DNA of 59,843 nt from NCBI GenBank assembly GCA_029237815.1, contig JAQZBP010000011.1, positions 1 to 59,843 on the forward strand. Reading direction: 5' to 3'. Source of the DNA: Moraxellaceae bacterium. GTDB lineage: Bacteria > Pseudomonadota > Gammaproteobacteria > Pseudomonadales > Moraxellaceae. Made by a program: the position numbers and the translations under genes. Shown one piece after another: positions 33,006 to 41,830 of the stretch. The stretch's first letter is position 1; the number at the start of each line of letters is the position of its first letter. Under the pieces are notes generated by a model. That model was not told where the DNA came from. It worked only from the letters and a program-made list of their open reading frames with translations, and searched no databases.

Positions 33006-34917
33006 AAATGTCTCAAAGTTGTCAATCAGAAGGCACGTTGTTGAAGCGTTTTTAAATTCTGTTCCGCCAACGCTCCGTAGTGAAGTTCTGTCTAATGATG
33101 AGTTTAGAAGTGAAATTGGAGTTATCTATGGGAGGGTTATTGAAATTGGTGGGAAGGAGATTTCAATCGATGATTTCCTCAAGTCTCTAAGAGATTTATG
33201 CAACGGAAATTCTGTGGTCTGCTGCTTGGATGTGCTTGGTAATGCGGTGCCTGTAAAGGCAAGTCTGACATCTGATGGCGACGCAATTGTCGAGATTGAA
33301 GGCTCAAGGTGCAGAATTAAGGGTGCTCAAGTGCTCAGCAGTAATATGAGCTTGAGACTTTCCGCCCTGGAAGGGTTATGTGTTGATAATTATCTTTCAT
33401 CTAGTGTCCAGAAGAAATGGCGGGCTCGAGGTGAGTGCGGAGAATTTTCTAATGATGAGTTTGCAGAGTTTCAGAAGGATATTGATTGTAGTCTGAAAGC
33501 TGTGCTCGATGGCTTTAGGTCTTTGCTAGATTCTGGGACTTTTCTAAAGAAGAGCCCGATTCTTCCGGATTTCCTGGAGCTTTATTTGGCTTTCTTGGCT
33601 GATATCCCGTCAGAGTGTTCCGGGCTTACTGACTTTGCTGAGCATGGACTGAAGCTTCGAAAGCTTGAGCTCCTGGAGCAAGATATTAAGAAGGGCATGG
33701 AAATTATTGGGCCAACTTCGCTCCTATATGATGAGGGCGTTGTTGAAAAAATTGTGGAGGTCGCTGGAAGCAAGCTTCCTGAAATTATTTCGACGCTTTC
33801 AGAAAGATTGGCGGACCCGTTCTCACAAGTGCTGTTATTTGATGTTTGTGTGTCAGCGAAGAACCAGTTTCCGGAGTTGGTTGATGTCGGGCGAAGAATT
33901 ATTGAGGTGATATTCGCTGAGGGGGAGGAAACGTCATTATTTGACTACTCGATTTCACTAACTATTGCTCTCTCAGGAGTTTCACAGAGCAAGTCACTTC
34001 GCGCAATGCCGCTATACTATCGTCGTCTGGCTGCATGGGGGTTGGCTGGTTTTATTACTAGGATTCTCGGAGATTACAGCTTTAATAGGGTCTCACTTAG
34101 CGAGTGGCTGAATCGAAATTTCAGATTAAATTATGTGTATTGTGCATTGATGGAGAGGGCTGAGTGCATATATTGGCGCCCTGAATGGACGACAATAGAG
34201 GTATTGCGAGCTTTAGTTCTTCGAAGAATTAATAGAGCGACTGCTAGATTGCCTGACTCTGATCTGCCTCAGCAATGGCGAGAAGCTGTTGATGAATTGG
34301 TGGGGGCGCCTAAAGGTTTTGATGCGGTCTGCCATTATTTGCCGGGCCCAATTGATGAATTTTTATCTGTAGACGCGCCGCTTGTTGGCATATCCGAGGA
34401 TGCAGAGACTGCACTTCTAGAGGCTGATGAATCCAGTTCAGAATCTCTACTGGCACGAATTGGACAGTATGCATATACGGCAACAATGTCGACGGCGCTT
34501 ATTGATAGGTTTATCGAACTTTCTGGAAATTTTTCAAAGAATATTCGTGATATTAAGGATAGAAATCTGGCGATTTCTTCGCTACATGCAATGTCGCACG
34601 TTGCTGGAATATTGCGAAACAGAGATTTATCTTTAATGGCTGTTATTGCGGCCCGCTCATTTAATGAGCTTAGTGCTGGGGAGGAGTGGATTCTGGAAAT
34701 ATTTATTATCTTAGACTCTTCGGCTGCGATAGCTGAATTTGATGATAGAGCTAAATTTATTTCTGAAAGTTTTACCCGTCTTTCATTTTCAAACTTGAGT
34801 AAGGTTAACGCGCAGAATTGTCTAAACGTATTCACCGCTTTATCGAAGTCTGAGCCTCGATTGGCTCCTTACCTATCCAGGGCAATCGCTGCACTTAGGG
34901 TTGTGGCCCGAAAGTAA
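32995..34917 (+). CDS. Unknown partner protein of the AT-rich island
   Basis: 640 residues from ATG 32995, which overlaps the end of the preceding gene by 11 nt with GGAGA upstream, so translation is coupled. No signal peptide, membrane helix or nucleotide-binding motif is seen. Residues about 50-110 are strand-rich (GRVIEIGGKEISIDDF, AIVEIEGSRCRIKGAQVL). The remainder is mainly helical, with a Tyr/Trp-rich patch near residue 380-400 (LNYVYCALMERAECIYWRPEW). Family not recognised. It shares the low GC and AGA/ATA-rich codon use of its partner, so both were probably acquired together, and the overlap suggests a complex. Confidence 0.72.
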   Translation: MEPKNVSKLSIRRHVVEAFLNSVPPTLRSEVLSNDEFRSEIGVIYGRVIEIGGKEISIDDFLKSLRDLCNGNSVVCCLDVLGNAVPVKASLTSDGDAIVEIEGSRCRIKGAQVLSSNMSLRLSALEGLCVDNYLSSSVQKKWRARGECGEFSNDEFAEFQKDIDCSLKAVLDGFRSLLDSGTFLKKSPILPDFLELYLAFLADIPSECSGLTDFAEHGLKLRKLELLEQDIKKGMEIIGPTSLLYDEGVVEKIVEVAGSKLPEIISTLSERLADPFSQVLLFDVCVSAKNQFPELVDVGRRIIEVIFAEGEETSLFDYSISLTIALSGVSQSKSLRAMPLYYRRLAAWGLAGFITRILGDYSFNRVSLSEWLNRNFRLNYVYCALMERAECIYWRPEWTTIEVLRALVLRRINRATARLPDSDLPQQWREAVDELVGAPKGFDAVCHYLPGPIDEFLSVDAPLVGISEDAETALLEADESSSESLLARIGQYAYTATMSTALIDRFIELSGNFSKNIRDIKDRNLAISSLHAMSHVAGILRNRDLSLMAVIAARSFNELSAGEEWILEIFIILDSSAAIAEFDDRAKFISESFTRLSFSNLSKVNAQNCLNVFTALSKSEPRLAPYLSRAIAALRVVARK

Positions 34918-35315
34918 GGTGGTTGCGGAGGTGATTGATTGCGGGGTGCGTCGAATTCTTATCAATAGAAAGGACCGTCTCATTCTCAGGGCCAGCAAGC
35001 ATGTCGTTTTTAATAGTTGATATTGATTTCATCTAGGTCCTTCTACCTTTGGGCAGTTAGCACCGTCTCTTACTAGTATCCGACTCTGCAATAAAGACCG
35101 ACGTCGGTGCCTGCTGGATCAGGCCTTGCGCCAGCTCTGGCATCGCCTCCAGTCACTGATTCCAGTCTGTGGACTCCTGCACCAGTACCATGCGTTCAGA
35201 CATCCGGGATGAGGCGGCGGCTGATCGCCCCGGCCGTAACAGTAACCCTGCCCCATGATGGGGAGAGCCGGCTGAAGGCATTTTCCTCCAGCTTCTCCGC
35301 TGCCAACGCTTCCCC
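34918..35315. other. Right border of the AT-rich island
   Basis: 398 bp without a convincing gene. Base composition changes from AT-rich to GC-rich at about 35100. At 35251-35263 there is a perfect palindrome CCCCAT-G-ATGGGG. No integrase, tRNA or clear direct repeat matching the left border (28398-28706) was found by eye. The 35105-35280 part could be old mobile-element debris, but no family is recognisable. Confidence 0.4.
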
Positions 35316-36200
35316 TCAACTGTACCGCCCCAACTCCCGCCGCCCCACCTCCATCACAAAATCCCTTAACGCCAGCACCCGCTGGCTCCCCTTCTGGTCG
35401 CGGTGATACAGCAGCCAGAGCTCGCTCCCCGTATGCGAGAGGTCCACCTCGACCCGCGTCAGCACCGGATCGGCATCCCCCCAGAAGCGCGGCAGCAGCA
35501 CCGCCCCCACGCCATGGCGCGCCGCCAGGTAATGCGTCTGCATGCTGTTGCTGCGCAGCACCGGCGCCTGCCCGGGAAAGAGTTTGGTCAGCCAGTCCAC
35601 CATGGGCAGCTTCACCCACGCCGCATCCCAGGAGACATGCGGCAGCGCGCGCCAGTCGCCGGCCGCGGCGAGCGCCGGGGCGGTGCAATAAAGCCCGAAG
35701 CGGAAGGTGCCGACCTCGTGTGCAATGTAGTCCGGCCCGTGCTCGTGCCGCTCGGGCCGCACGATGCGCAGCGCCAGGTCGGCCTCGCGCCGGGAAAGAT
35801 CGGCAAGCTGGCGGCTCACGATGAGTTCGACCTGCAACTGCGGATGGCGCGCGGCAAAGGCGGGCAGGTGCGGCGTGATCAGGCAGTGCGCCACCGATTC
35901 CGGCGCGGCCAGTTTCACCTCGCCGGCGATCTCGCCGGTGGCGGCGCCGTGACGCTCCACCGCGTGCATGGCGTTCTCGACCTCGGCCACCTGCTCGAAG
36001 AGCGTGCTGCCGGCGTCGGTGAGCACATAGCCGCGCTGCTGGCGCAGGAAGAGCCGCACGCCGAGCGCGGCCTCCATGGCGTCGATGTTGCGCGACACGG
36101 TGGAGGCGCTGGTCTGCAGGCTGCTGGCCGCCGGCGTCAGGCCGCCCGTGCGGGCCACGGCCAGGAAGTACTTGAGGTTGTTCCAGTCGAGCGCGCTCAT
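35316..36200 (-). CDS. LysR family transcriptional regulator (EamA neighbour)
   Basis: 294 residues. N-terminal winged helix typical of LysR (WNNLKYFLAVARTGGLTPAASSLQTSASTVSRNIDAMEAALGVRLFLR), then a co-inducer-binding domain with an acidic and aromatic pocket region (DLALRIVRPERHEHGPDYIAHEVG). It is divergent from the EamA transporter gene with 95 bp between the starts, the common arrangement for a regulator and its target; autoregulation from the shared region is likely. The inducer is unknown. Confidence 0.92.
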   Translation of the reverse strand: MSALDWNNLKYFLAVARTGGLTPAASSLQTSASTVSRNIDAMEAALGVRLFLRQQRGYVLTDAGSTLFEQVAEVENAMHAVERHGAATGEIAGEVKLAAPESVAHCLITPHLPAFAARHPQLQVELIVSRQLADLSRREADLALRIVRPERHEHGPDYIAHEVGTFRFGLYCTAPALAAAGDWRALPHVSWDAAWVKLPMVDWLTKLFPGQAPVLRSNSMQTHYLAARHGVGAVLLPRFWGDADPVLTRVEVDLSHTGSELWLLYHRDQKGSQRVLALRDFVMEVGRRELGRYS

Positions 36201-36295
36201 GGCTTCCGTTTTCGCAAAATGGTTTTGCCGAATCTCGCATGGCCTTGCGATTCCGGAAAGCGCTTAATGGGGGCCATACGGACGGGAGCACGGCC

Positions 36296-37219
36296 ATGAC
36301 CGCTGACAGGACCACCCCCTTCACCTGGATCAAGCTCGGCCTGACGGCCTTCTTCTGGGCCCTGATGTTCTATCTCGGCCAGTACGCGGTGGGCGTGATG
36401 TCGCCGGAGTCCATCGGCGGCTGGCGCTTCCTGATCGCGGCGCTGGTGCTGGTGCCCCTGGTCGCGCTGCGCGAGGGGCTGGACTGGCCCGGCTTGCGCC
36501 GCAACGCGTGGCCGCTGCTGGTCATGGCCGTGGTCGGCATCGGCGGTTTCAATGTCTTTCTCTTCCATGGCCTGCGCCTGACCTCGCCGGTCAACGGCGC
36601 GCTCATCATGGCGCTCTGCCCGACGCTGATCACGGTGTTCGGCGCGCTGCTGATGCGCGAACGCATCGCCGGCCGGCAGCTCGCGGGGCTGGCGCTGGGC
36701 CTGGGCGGCGTCGCGGTAGTGGTGAGCCACGGCTCCTTGCAGGCGCTGCTCTCGCTCTCCTTGCAGCGTGGCGATCTCTTCGTGCTGCTGGCCGCGACCT
36801 GCTGGGCCATTTATTCCACTATCCCGAAGCGCTTCATCAACGGCCTGCCGCCGCTGCAGATCACGGTGGGCACGATTGCGCTGGGCGGCGTGCTGATCAG
36901 TGCGTTTGCGCACACGACGCAGCCGGATTTCTTTACCGTGCCGCCCGTGGGCGTGATCGCCGCCGTGCTCGCCATGAGTCTCCTGGGGTCGGTGCTCGCC
37001 TATCTCTGGTGGAACGACGGCATACGCCAGGTGGGCGCCGGCCGCGCCGCGCTCTTCATGAACCTCGTGCCGATTTTCGCCATGCTGATCGGCGTGGGGC
37101 TGGGCCGGCCGCTGCTGCCCTCGCAGCTCGTGGGCATGGTTTTGGTGCTGGGCGGCGTGTGGTTTGCCACGGCGCCGTCCGCGCCCAAGCAGATGGCGGT
37201 GCCGCTGGCCCGGCCCTGA
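36296..37219 (+). CDS. EamA/DMT-family transporter
   Basis: 307 residues with ten hydrophobic segments in two repeats: residues about 8-140, then 150-295 with IYSTIPKRFINGLPPLQITVGTIALGG and SLLGSVLAYLWWNDGIRQVGAGRAALFMNLVPIFAMLIGV, the typical second-repeat end. An inner-membrane exporter of small molecules or amino acids; the substrate cannot be told. ATG 36296 follows GGGAGCA. Part of its 3' end also occurs as a decayed copy at 43915-44090. Confidence 0.9.
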   Translation: MTADRTTPFTWIKLGLTAFFWALMFYLGQYAVGVMSPESIGGWRFLIAALVLVPLVALREGLDWPGLRRNAWPLLVMAVVGIGGFNVFLFHGLRLTSPVNGALIMALCPTLITVFGALLMRERIAGRQLAGLALGLGGVAVVVSHGSLQALLSLSLQRGDLFVLLAATCWAIYSTIPKRFINGLPPLQITVGTIALGGVLISAFAHTTQPDFFTVPPVGVIAAVLAMSLLGSVLAYLWWNDGIRQVGAGRAALFMNLVPIFAMLIGVGLGRPLLPSQLVGMVLVLGGVWFATAPSAPKQMAVPLARP

Positions 37220-37318
37220 GGGCGGAATGCCTGTTCTTGTAGTGCCTGACGGCGCTGGACGGCCCGCACAGGGGTGCGTTATTACCTTGCGCAATGCAAT
37301 GGACCCCGAGGACCGATC

Positions 37319-38302
37319 ATGGACGACAGCACCGAGCTTTCCCGCATCTTCCTCGGCACCGGTTCCACCAGCGCGCTGCACGGCCAGGTGCGCTGGGCGC
37401 CGGCCAAGTCGCTCTGGCTCACGGCGCACGTTGCGGTCGCCGTCATCGGCGGGGCCCTCACGCTGTCCTGGAGCGCCGTCGCGGTGTTCCTGCTGACCAC
37501 GGCCACCACGCTCTGCCTGGGGCATTCCCTGGGCATGCACCGTCGCCTGATCCACAACAGCTATGAGTGCCCGCGCTGGCTGGAATATTTCTTCGTGCAT
37601 TGCGGCGTGCTGGTCGGCCTGGCCGGGCCCTTCGGCATGGTGCACACGCACGACCTGCGCGACTGGGCGCAGCGGCAACCGGCCTGTCATCCCTATCTGC
37701 GCCATGGCGCGGGCCTGGTGAAAGACGGCTGGTGGCAATTGCATTGTGACCTGGTGCTCGATCACGCCCCGCAGTTCCGCCCCGAGCCGCGCATTGCGCA
37801 CGACAAGGTGCTGCGCTTCATGGAGCGCACCTGGATGCTGCAGCAGTTGCCGCTGGCGTTGCTGCTGTATGCGCTCGGCGGCTGGGCCTGGGTGGTGTGG
37901 GGCGTGTGCATGCGCGTGGTCGTCTCGGTGACGGGGCACTGGCTGGTCTGCTACTTCGCGCACAACCACGGCGAGATGGATAACGAGGTCACGGGAGCGG
38001 CCGTGCAGGGGCACAACGTGCGGTGGATGTCCTATCTCACCATGGGCGAGAGCTGGCACAACAATCACCATGCCTTCCCCGGCTCCGCTGTCCTCGGCCT
38101 GTATCCCGGTCAGCCCGATCCGGGCTGGTGGGTGCTGAATGCCCTGCGCAATCTCGGCCTGGTGTGGAATGTCGTGCTGCCAGCCGATTTGCCGCCGCGC
38201 AAGCAGCTGCTGCCGCTGACCGAGCGCGCCCGTGGCGGTGCAGGCACGATCGGGCCTCGTGCCTGCCCGGTGCTCGGGCTGATCGGAAAGGGGGCTCGCT
38301 GA
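37319..38302 (+). CDS. Acyl-CoA desaturase-like protein
   Basis: 327 residues. Membrane fatty acid desaturase with histidine box 1 H69SLGMH74RRLIH and box 3 ESWHNNHHAFP. Box 2, usually HRxHH, reads MVHTHDLRDWAQRQ here, a variant seen in a subset of bacterial desaturase-like proteins. Hydrophobic segments around residues 33-65, 88-101 and 170-215. It should insert a double bond in a fatty acyl chain using a diiron centre and O2; regiospecificity is unknown. ATG 37319 follows GAGGACC. It is about 100 bp after the transporter and could be independent. Confidence 0.87.
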   Translation: MDDSTELSRIFLGTGSTSALHGQVRWAPAKSLWLTAHVAVAVIGGALTLSWSAVAVFLLTTATTLCLGHSLGMHRRLIHNSYECPRWLEYFFVHCGVLVGLAGPFGMVHTHDLRDWAQRQPACHPYLRHGAGLVKDGWWQLHCDLVLDHAPQFRPEPRIAHDKVLRFMERTWMLQQLPLALLLYALGGWAWVVWGVCMRVVVSVTGHWLVCYFAHNHGEMDNEVTGAAVQGHNVRWMSYLTMGESWHNNHHAFPGSAVLGLYPGQPDPGWWVLNALRNLGLVWNVVLPADLPPRKQLLPLTERARGGAGTIGPRACPVLGLIGKGAR

Positions 38303-38444
38303 GTTCGGCCTGCGGGTTCGTCGGCAGAAACTTCAGCGGGGCGGAGCGGTTGCCAGCAACTGTTGTTGCAGGCCGCCTGACTGTGCCACGGCGTAGCAGC
38401 GGGGCCGGCGGTGACGCATCACACGCGAAGGTCCACGCGCATTT

Positions 38445-38465
38445 CACCCCGATTTCACCGGGGTG
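38445..38465 (+). other. Hairpin upstream of the radical SAM gene
   Basis: CACCCCG, 7-nt loop, CGGGGTG, a 7-bp perfect stem about 60 bp before the radical SAM start and 143 bp after the desaturase stop. It has no T-run, so it may be an RNA structure or attenuator-like element; nothing more can be said. Confidence 0.3.
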
Positions 38466-38526
38466 CCTTGGCTGAGGCCGTAACATCCTCCGGACCTGCT
38501 TCGGCGTGCCCCGGGATCAGAAGAAT

Positions 38527-40089
38527 ATGAAGCGCACCCGCATCCTCCTCGTCAATCCGCCCCATACCGCCATCGGGAGCCGCGTGCCGCGCGAGCAATT
38601 GCCGCCGCTGGGCCTGCTTAGCATCGGGGGGCCGCTGCTGGACGATGGCCATGAGGTGCAGTTGCTGGATGCCGAGTTCGGCCCGCTCGGGCTCGACGCG
38701 ATCCTGCAGCACACACTGGCGTTCGCACCGGACCTGGTCATGCTCGGCCACTCCGGCTCCAGTTCCGCCCATGTCACCGTCGTCCGCATCGCCGCGGCCA
38801 TCAAGGCGGCGGCGCCACACATCCTGATCGTCTACGGCGGCGTGCACCCGACCTATCACTGGGAGGAGATCCTGCGTCGGCATGGCGAGATCGATGTCAT
38901 CGTTCGCGGTGAAGGCGAAGAGACGGCGCGACAGCTGGTCCGCGCCCTTGCGCAGGGCGGCGATCTGGCGTCCGTGGCCGGCATTGCGTTTCGTCGCGGC
39001 GGCGAGCCGCAGGGCACGCCGCCGGCGGAAATGATCACCGACCTGGACGCGTACCGCGTCGGCTGGGAGCTGATCGACCACGACCGCTATTCCTACTGGG
39101 GCGGCATGAAGGCCGTTGTCGTGCAGTTTTCCCGCGGCTGCCCCTATCTTTGCAGCTACTGCGGGCAGCGCGGCTTCTGGACGCGCTGGCGCCACCGCGA
39201 TCCGGTGAAGTTCGCGGCCGAGCTGGCACGCCTGCATCGCGAGCACGGCGTCGAACTCATCAACTTCGCGGACGAGTTGCCCACCGGCTCGCGCAAGGCC
39301 TGGAAGGCCTTCCTGGAGGCGTTGATCGCCGAGAACGTCAACCTGACGCTGGTGGGCTCCACGCGCACCGGCGACATCGTGCGCGACGCCGACATCCTGC
39401 ACCTGTACCGCAAGGCCGGCGTGATCCGCTTCCTGCTCGGCATCGAGACCTACAATCCGGCCACCCATGGCGCGATCAGGAAGGGCGGCCGCATCAGCGA
39501 AGACCAGCAGGCGATCCAGCTGCTGCGCCAGCACGGCATCATTTCCATGGCCACCTATGTGGTGGGCTTCGAGGAGGAGAGCGATCACGACTACTGGCGA
39601 TCGCTGCGCCACCTGCTGCGCTACGACCCTGACCAGGTGCAATTGCTGTACGTGACGCCGCACCGCTGGACGCCCTATTACGACAGCGTTCTGGAGCGCG
39701 AAGTGGTCGAGACCGATACCCGCAAGTGGGACTACAAGCACCAGGTGCTGGCGACCCGGCGCGTGCCGCCGTGGCGGCTGCTGCTCTGGGTGAAGGCCAT
39801 CGAGGTGATATTGCAGGCCCGGCCGCGCGCACTGTGGCGCGTCCTGTTCGGCGGTGATGCCGACTACCGGCACGCCATGCGCTGGTACACGCGCATGGGC
39901 CGACGGGTCTGGTTCCGGGAAGTCTGGCAGTTTCTCTCTGGCGGCGCGCCGGCGCCCACGGGCCTCACCTTGCGCGAGTTCCAGGGCGAGTCGCTGGCAG
40001 ACACGGAATATGTGCTTGCGCGCAAGAAGCGGATTCCGGTGATGGCGGCCACCACGGCGCCGCCGGTTCGAGAAAAGGGTTCGGCGTGA
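38527..40089 (+). CDS. B12-binding radical SAM protein (BchE/P-methylase-like)
   Basis: 520 residues. Residues 1-140 are a cobalamin-binding-like domain (RTRILLVNPPHTAIG, LGLLSIGGPLLDDGHEVQLLDAEFG). The radical SAM core starts at C205-PYL-C209-SY-C212, followed by GQRGFWTRWRHRDP, which recalls the BchE type (CxxxCxxC then W..yRHR-P). Later parts include LLGIETYNPATHGAIRKGGR and DQVQLLYVTPHRWTPYYD. BchE closes the fifth ring of bacteriochlorophyll without O2; no other photosynthesis gene is in the window, so here the activity could be another anaerobic methylation, oxidation or cyclisation. ATG 38527 is preceded by ATCAGAAGA; an in-frame GTG at 38506 is possible. Confidence 0.82.
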   Translation: MKRTRILLVNPPHTAIGSRVPREQLPPLGLLSIGGPLLDDGHEVQLLDAEFGPLGLDAILQHTLAFAPDLVMLGHSGSSSAHVTVVRIAAAIKAAAPHILIVYGGVHPTYHWEEILRRHGEIDVIVRGEGEETARQLVRALAQGGDLASVAGIAFRRGGEPQGTPPAEMITDLDAYRVGWELIDHDRYSYWGGMKAVVVQFSRGCPYLCSYCGQRGFWTRWRHRDPVKFAAELARLHREHGVELINFADELPTGSRKAWKAFLEALIAENVNLTLVGSTRTGDIVRDADILHLYRKAGVIRFLLGIETYNPATHGAIRKGGRISEDQQAIQLLRQHGIISMATYVVGFEEESDHDYWRSLRHLLRYDPDQVQLLYVTPHRWTPYYDSVLEREVVETDTRKWDYKHQVLATRRVPPWRLLLWVKAIEVILQARPRALWRVLFGGDADYRHAMRWYTRMGRRVWFREVWQFLSGGAPAPTGLTLREFQGESLADTEYVLARKKRIPVMAATTAPPVREKGSA

Positions 40090-40119
40090 ATCAGTTCCAC
40101 CAGCTCACGCCGTCGCCTT

Positions 40120-41581
40120 TTACTTCTTCGCCCCCAAAATACTCAACGCCACCGCCTCCGCCACCTTGATCCCATCCACCGCCGCCGAAAGAATCCCCCC
40201 GGCATAACCCGCCCCTTCGCCCGCCGGAAACAGGCCAGCGGTATTGATGCTCTGGAAATTGTCGTCGCGCCGCTTGATGCGCAGCGGGGAAGAGGTGCGG
40301 GTTTCCACGGCCGTGAGCACGGCGTCGTTCATGGCAAAGCCCTTGATTTGTCTGTCGAAGGCGGGCAGGGCTTCACGGATGGCGTTGATGGCGTAATCGG
40401 GCAGCGCGGAATTCAGATCGCCCAGGTGCACACCGGGCTTGTAGGAAGGCTGCACGCTGCCGAATTCGGTCGAGGGGCGATTGGCGATGAAATCCCCCAC
40501 CAGTTGCCCGGGCGCGTCATAGGTCCCGCCGCCCAGTGCAAACGCCCGCGATTCCCACGCACGCTGAAAATCGATACCGGCCAGGGGGCCGCCCGGATAA
40601 TCCTCCGGCGTGATGCCGACCACGATGGCCGCGTTGGCGTTGCGCTCGTTGCGCGAATACTGGCTCATGCCGTTGGTGACCACGCGGCCCGGCTCCGAGG
40701 TAGCCGCCACGACCGTGCCGCCGGGGCACATGCAGAAGCTGTAGACCGAGCGACCGTTTTTGGCGTGATGCACCAGCTTGTAGTCGGCGGCGCCCAGGAT
40801 GGGGTGGCCGGCCTGCGGCCCGAAGCGGCATTTGTCGATGATGGATTGCGGATGCTCCACGCGAAAGCCGATGGAGAAGGGCTTGGCCTCCACATACACG
40901 CCGCGCCGGTGCAGCATCTGGAACGTATCGCGCGCGCTGTGGCCCACGGCCACGACCACATGATCGCTGCGGATCTGCTCGCCGCTCGCGAGTGTGACGC
41001 CGCGCACCTGGCCGTTCTCGATCTCGATATCTTCCACGCGCTGGCCAAAACGGATCTCGCCGCCCAGCGCTTCGATGGTGGCGCGCATGGTTTCCACCAT
41101 GCCCACCAGCTTGAAGGTGCCGATATGCGGCTTGCTCACATACAGGATTTCCGCCGGCGCACCGGCCTTCACGAATTCCTGGAGCACCTTGCGGCCGTGA
41201 TGCTGCGGGTCCTTGATCTGGCTATAGAGCTTGCCGTCCGAGAAGGTGCCGGCGCCGCCTTCGCCAAACTGCACATTGGACTCGGGATTGAGTTCGCGCT
41301 TGCGCCACAGGCCCCAGGTGTCCTTCGTGCGCTCGCGCACGGCCTTGCCGCGCTCGAGGGTCCTGCGCGAAGCGCTGCAGAATCGCGGCGTCATCGGCGG
41401 TCTCCACATCCACGCTGTAGATCAGGACGATGGCGCCGCGCTTGCGTGCGTCGTAGCTGCGCTTGAAGACGGTGAAGCCGCGCAGGGCCTCGGGCGGAAT
41501 GCCCAGCTTGGCGAGGATGGCGGCCTGGAGCGCGCCCTCCGGATGATCGAGGGGCAGTTTGATTTCGTTGATGCGCAGCAT
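40120..41581 (-). pseudogene. FAD-dependent dehydrogenase (COG2509-like) with internal deletion
   Basis: The start (ATG 41581, MLRINEIKLPLDHPEGALQ) and the rest of the family are both present but in different frames. The first part runs in one frame to DAAILQRFAQDP; from about 41363 the frame shifts, and LERGKAVRERTKDTWGLWRKRELNPESN continues to the stop at 40120. In intact members a stretch of about 60 residues containing the GxGxxG FAD-binding loop (like IGFGPCGLFAALLLAQMGF) lies between. That stretch is missing, so the product cannot bind FAD. The rest (GEGGAGTFSDGKL, CMCPGGTVVAATSE) is well preserved, so the loss is recent or the shortened frame is still made. Confidence 0.85.
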
Positions 41582-41775
41582 GGGGCGGTCCTGGCAGGAC
41601 GAGGATTGCCTCGTCAGAAGGGAGGCCGGGGATTTTACGGGTTTTTTGGCGGGCCGGCAGGCTTTCGCCCGTCGCGGGGCGCCGAAGTGGTGGGCGAGGG
41701 CGGCGTAGGTGTTGCACACGGGGGCGCAACCCGGGAAGGCGTTGCCCTGTTGCTACTCGATTGGGAAGGGCAACG

Positions 41776-41811
41776 AAAAAGGGGACCGCGTTGCCGCGGT
41801 CCCCTTTTTTT
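41776..41811. terminator. Intrinsic terminator
   Basis: AAAAGGGGACCGCG (41777-41790), TTGC, CGCGGTCCCCTTTT (41795-41808), then T. A 14-bp perfect stem. It lies just downstream (relative to the minus strand) of the lipoprotein gene that ends at 41831. Confidence 0.93.
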
Positions 41812-41830
41812 CAACCTGGAGCTGCCGGCC

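Noticed and set aside
28398..35315. AT-rich island considered as a prophage
   Set aside because: No integrase, structural, lysis or replication genes; only two large overlapping genes.
38527..40089. Evidence for phototrophy from the BchE-like gene
   Set aside because: The family is broad, and no other pigment or reaction-centre gene is in the window.
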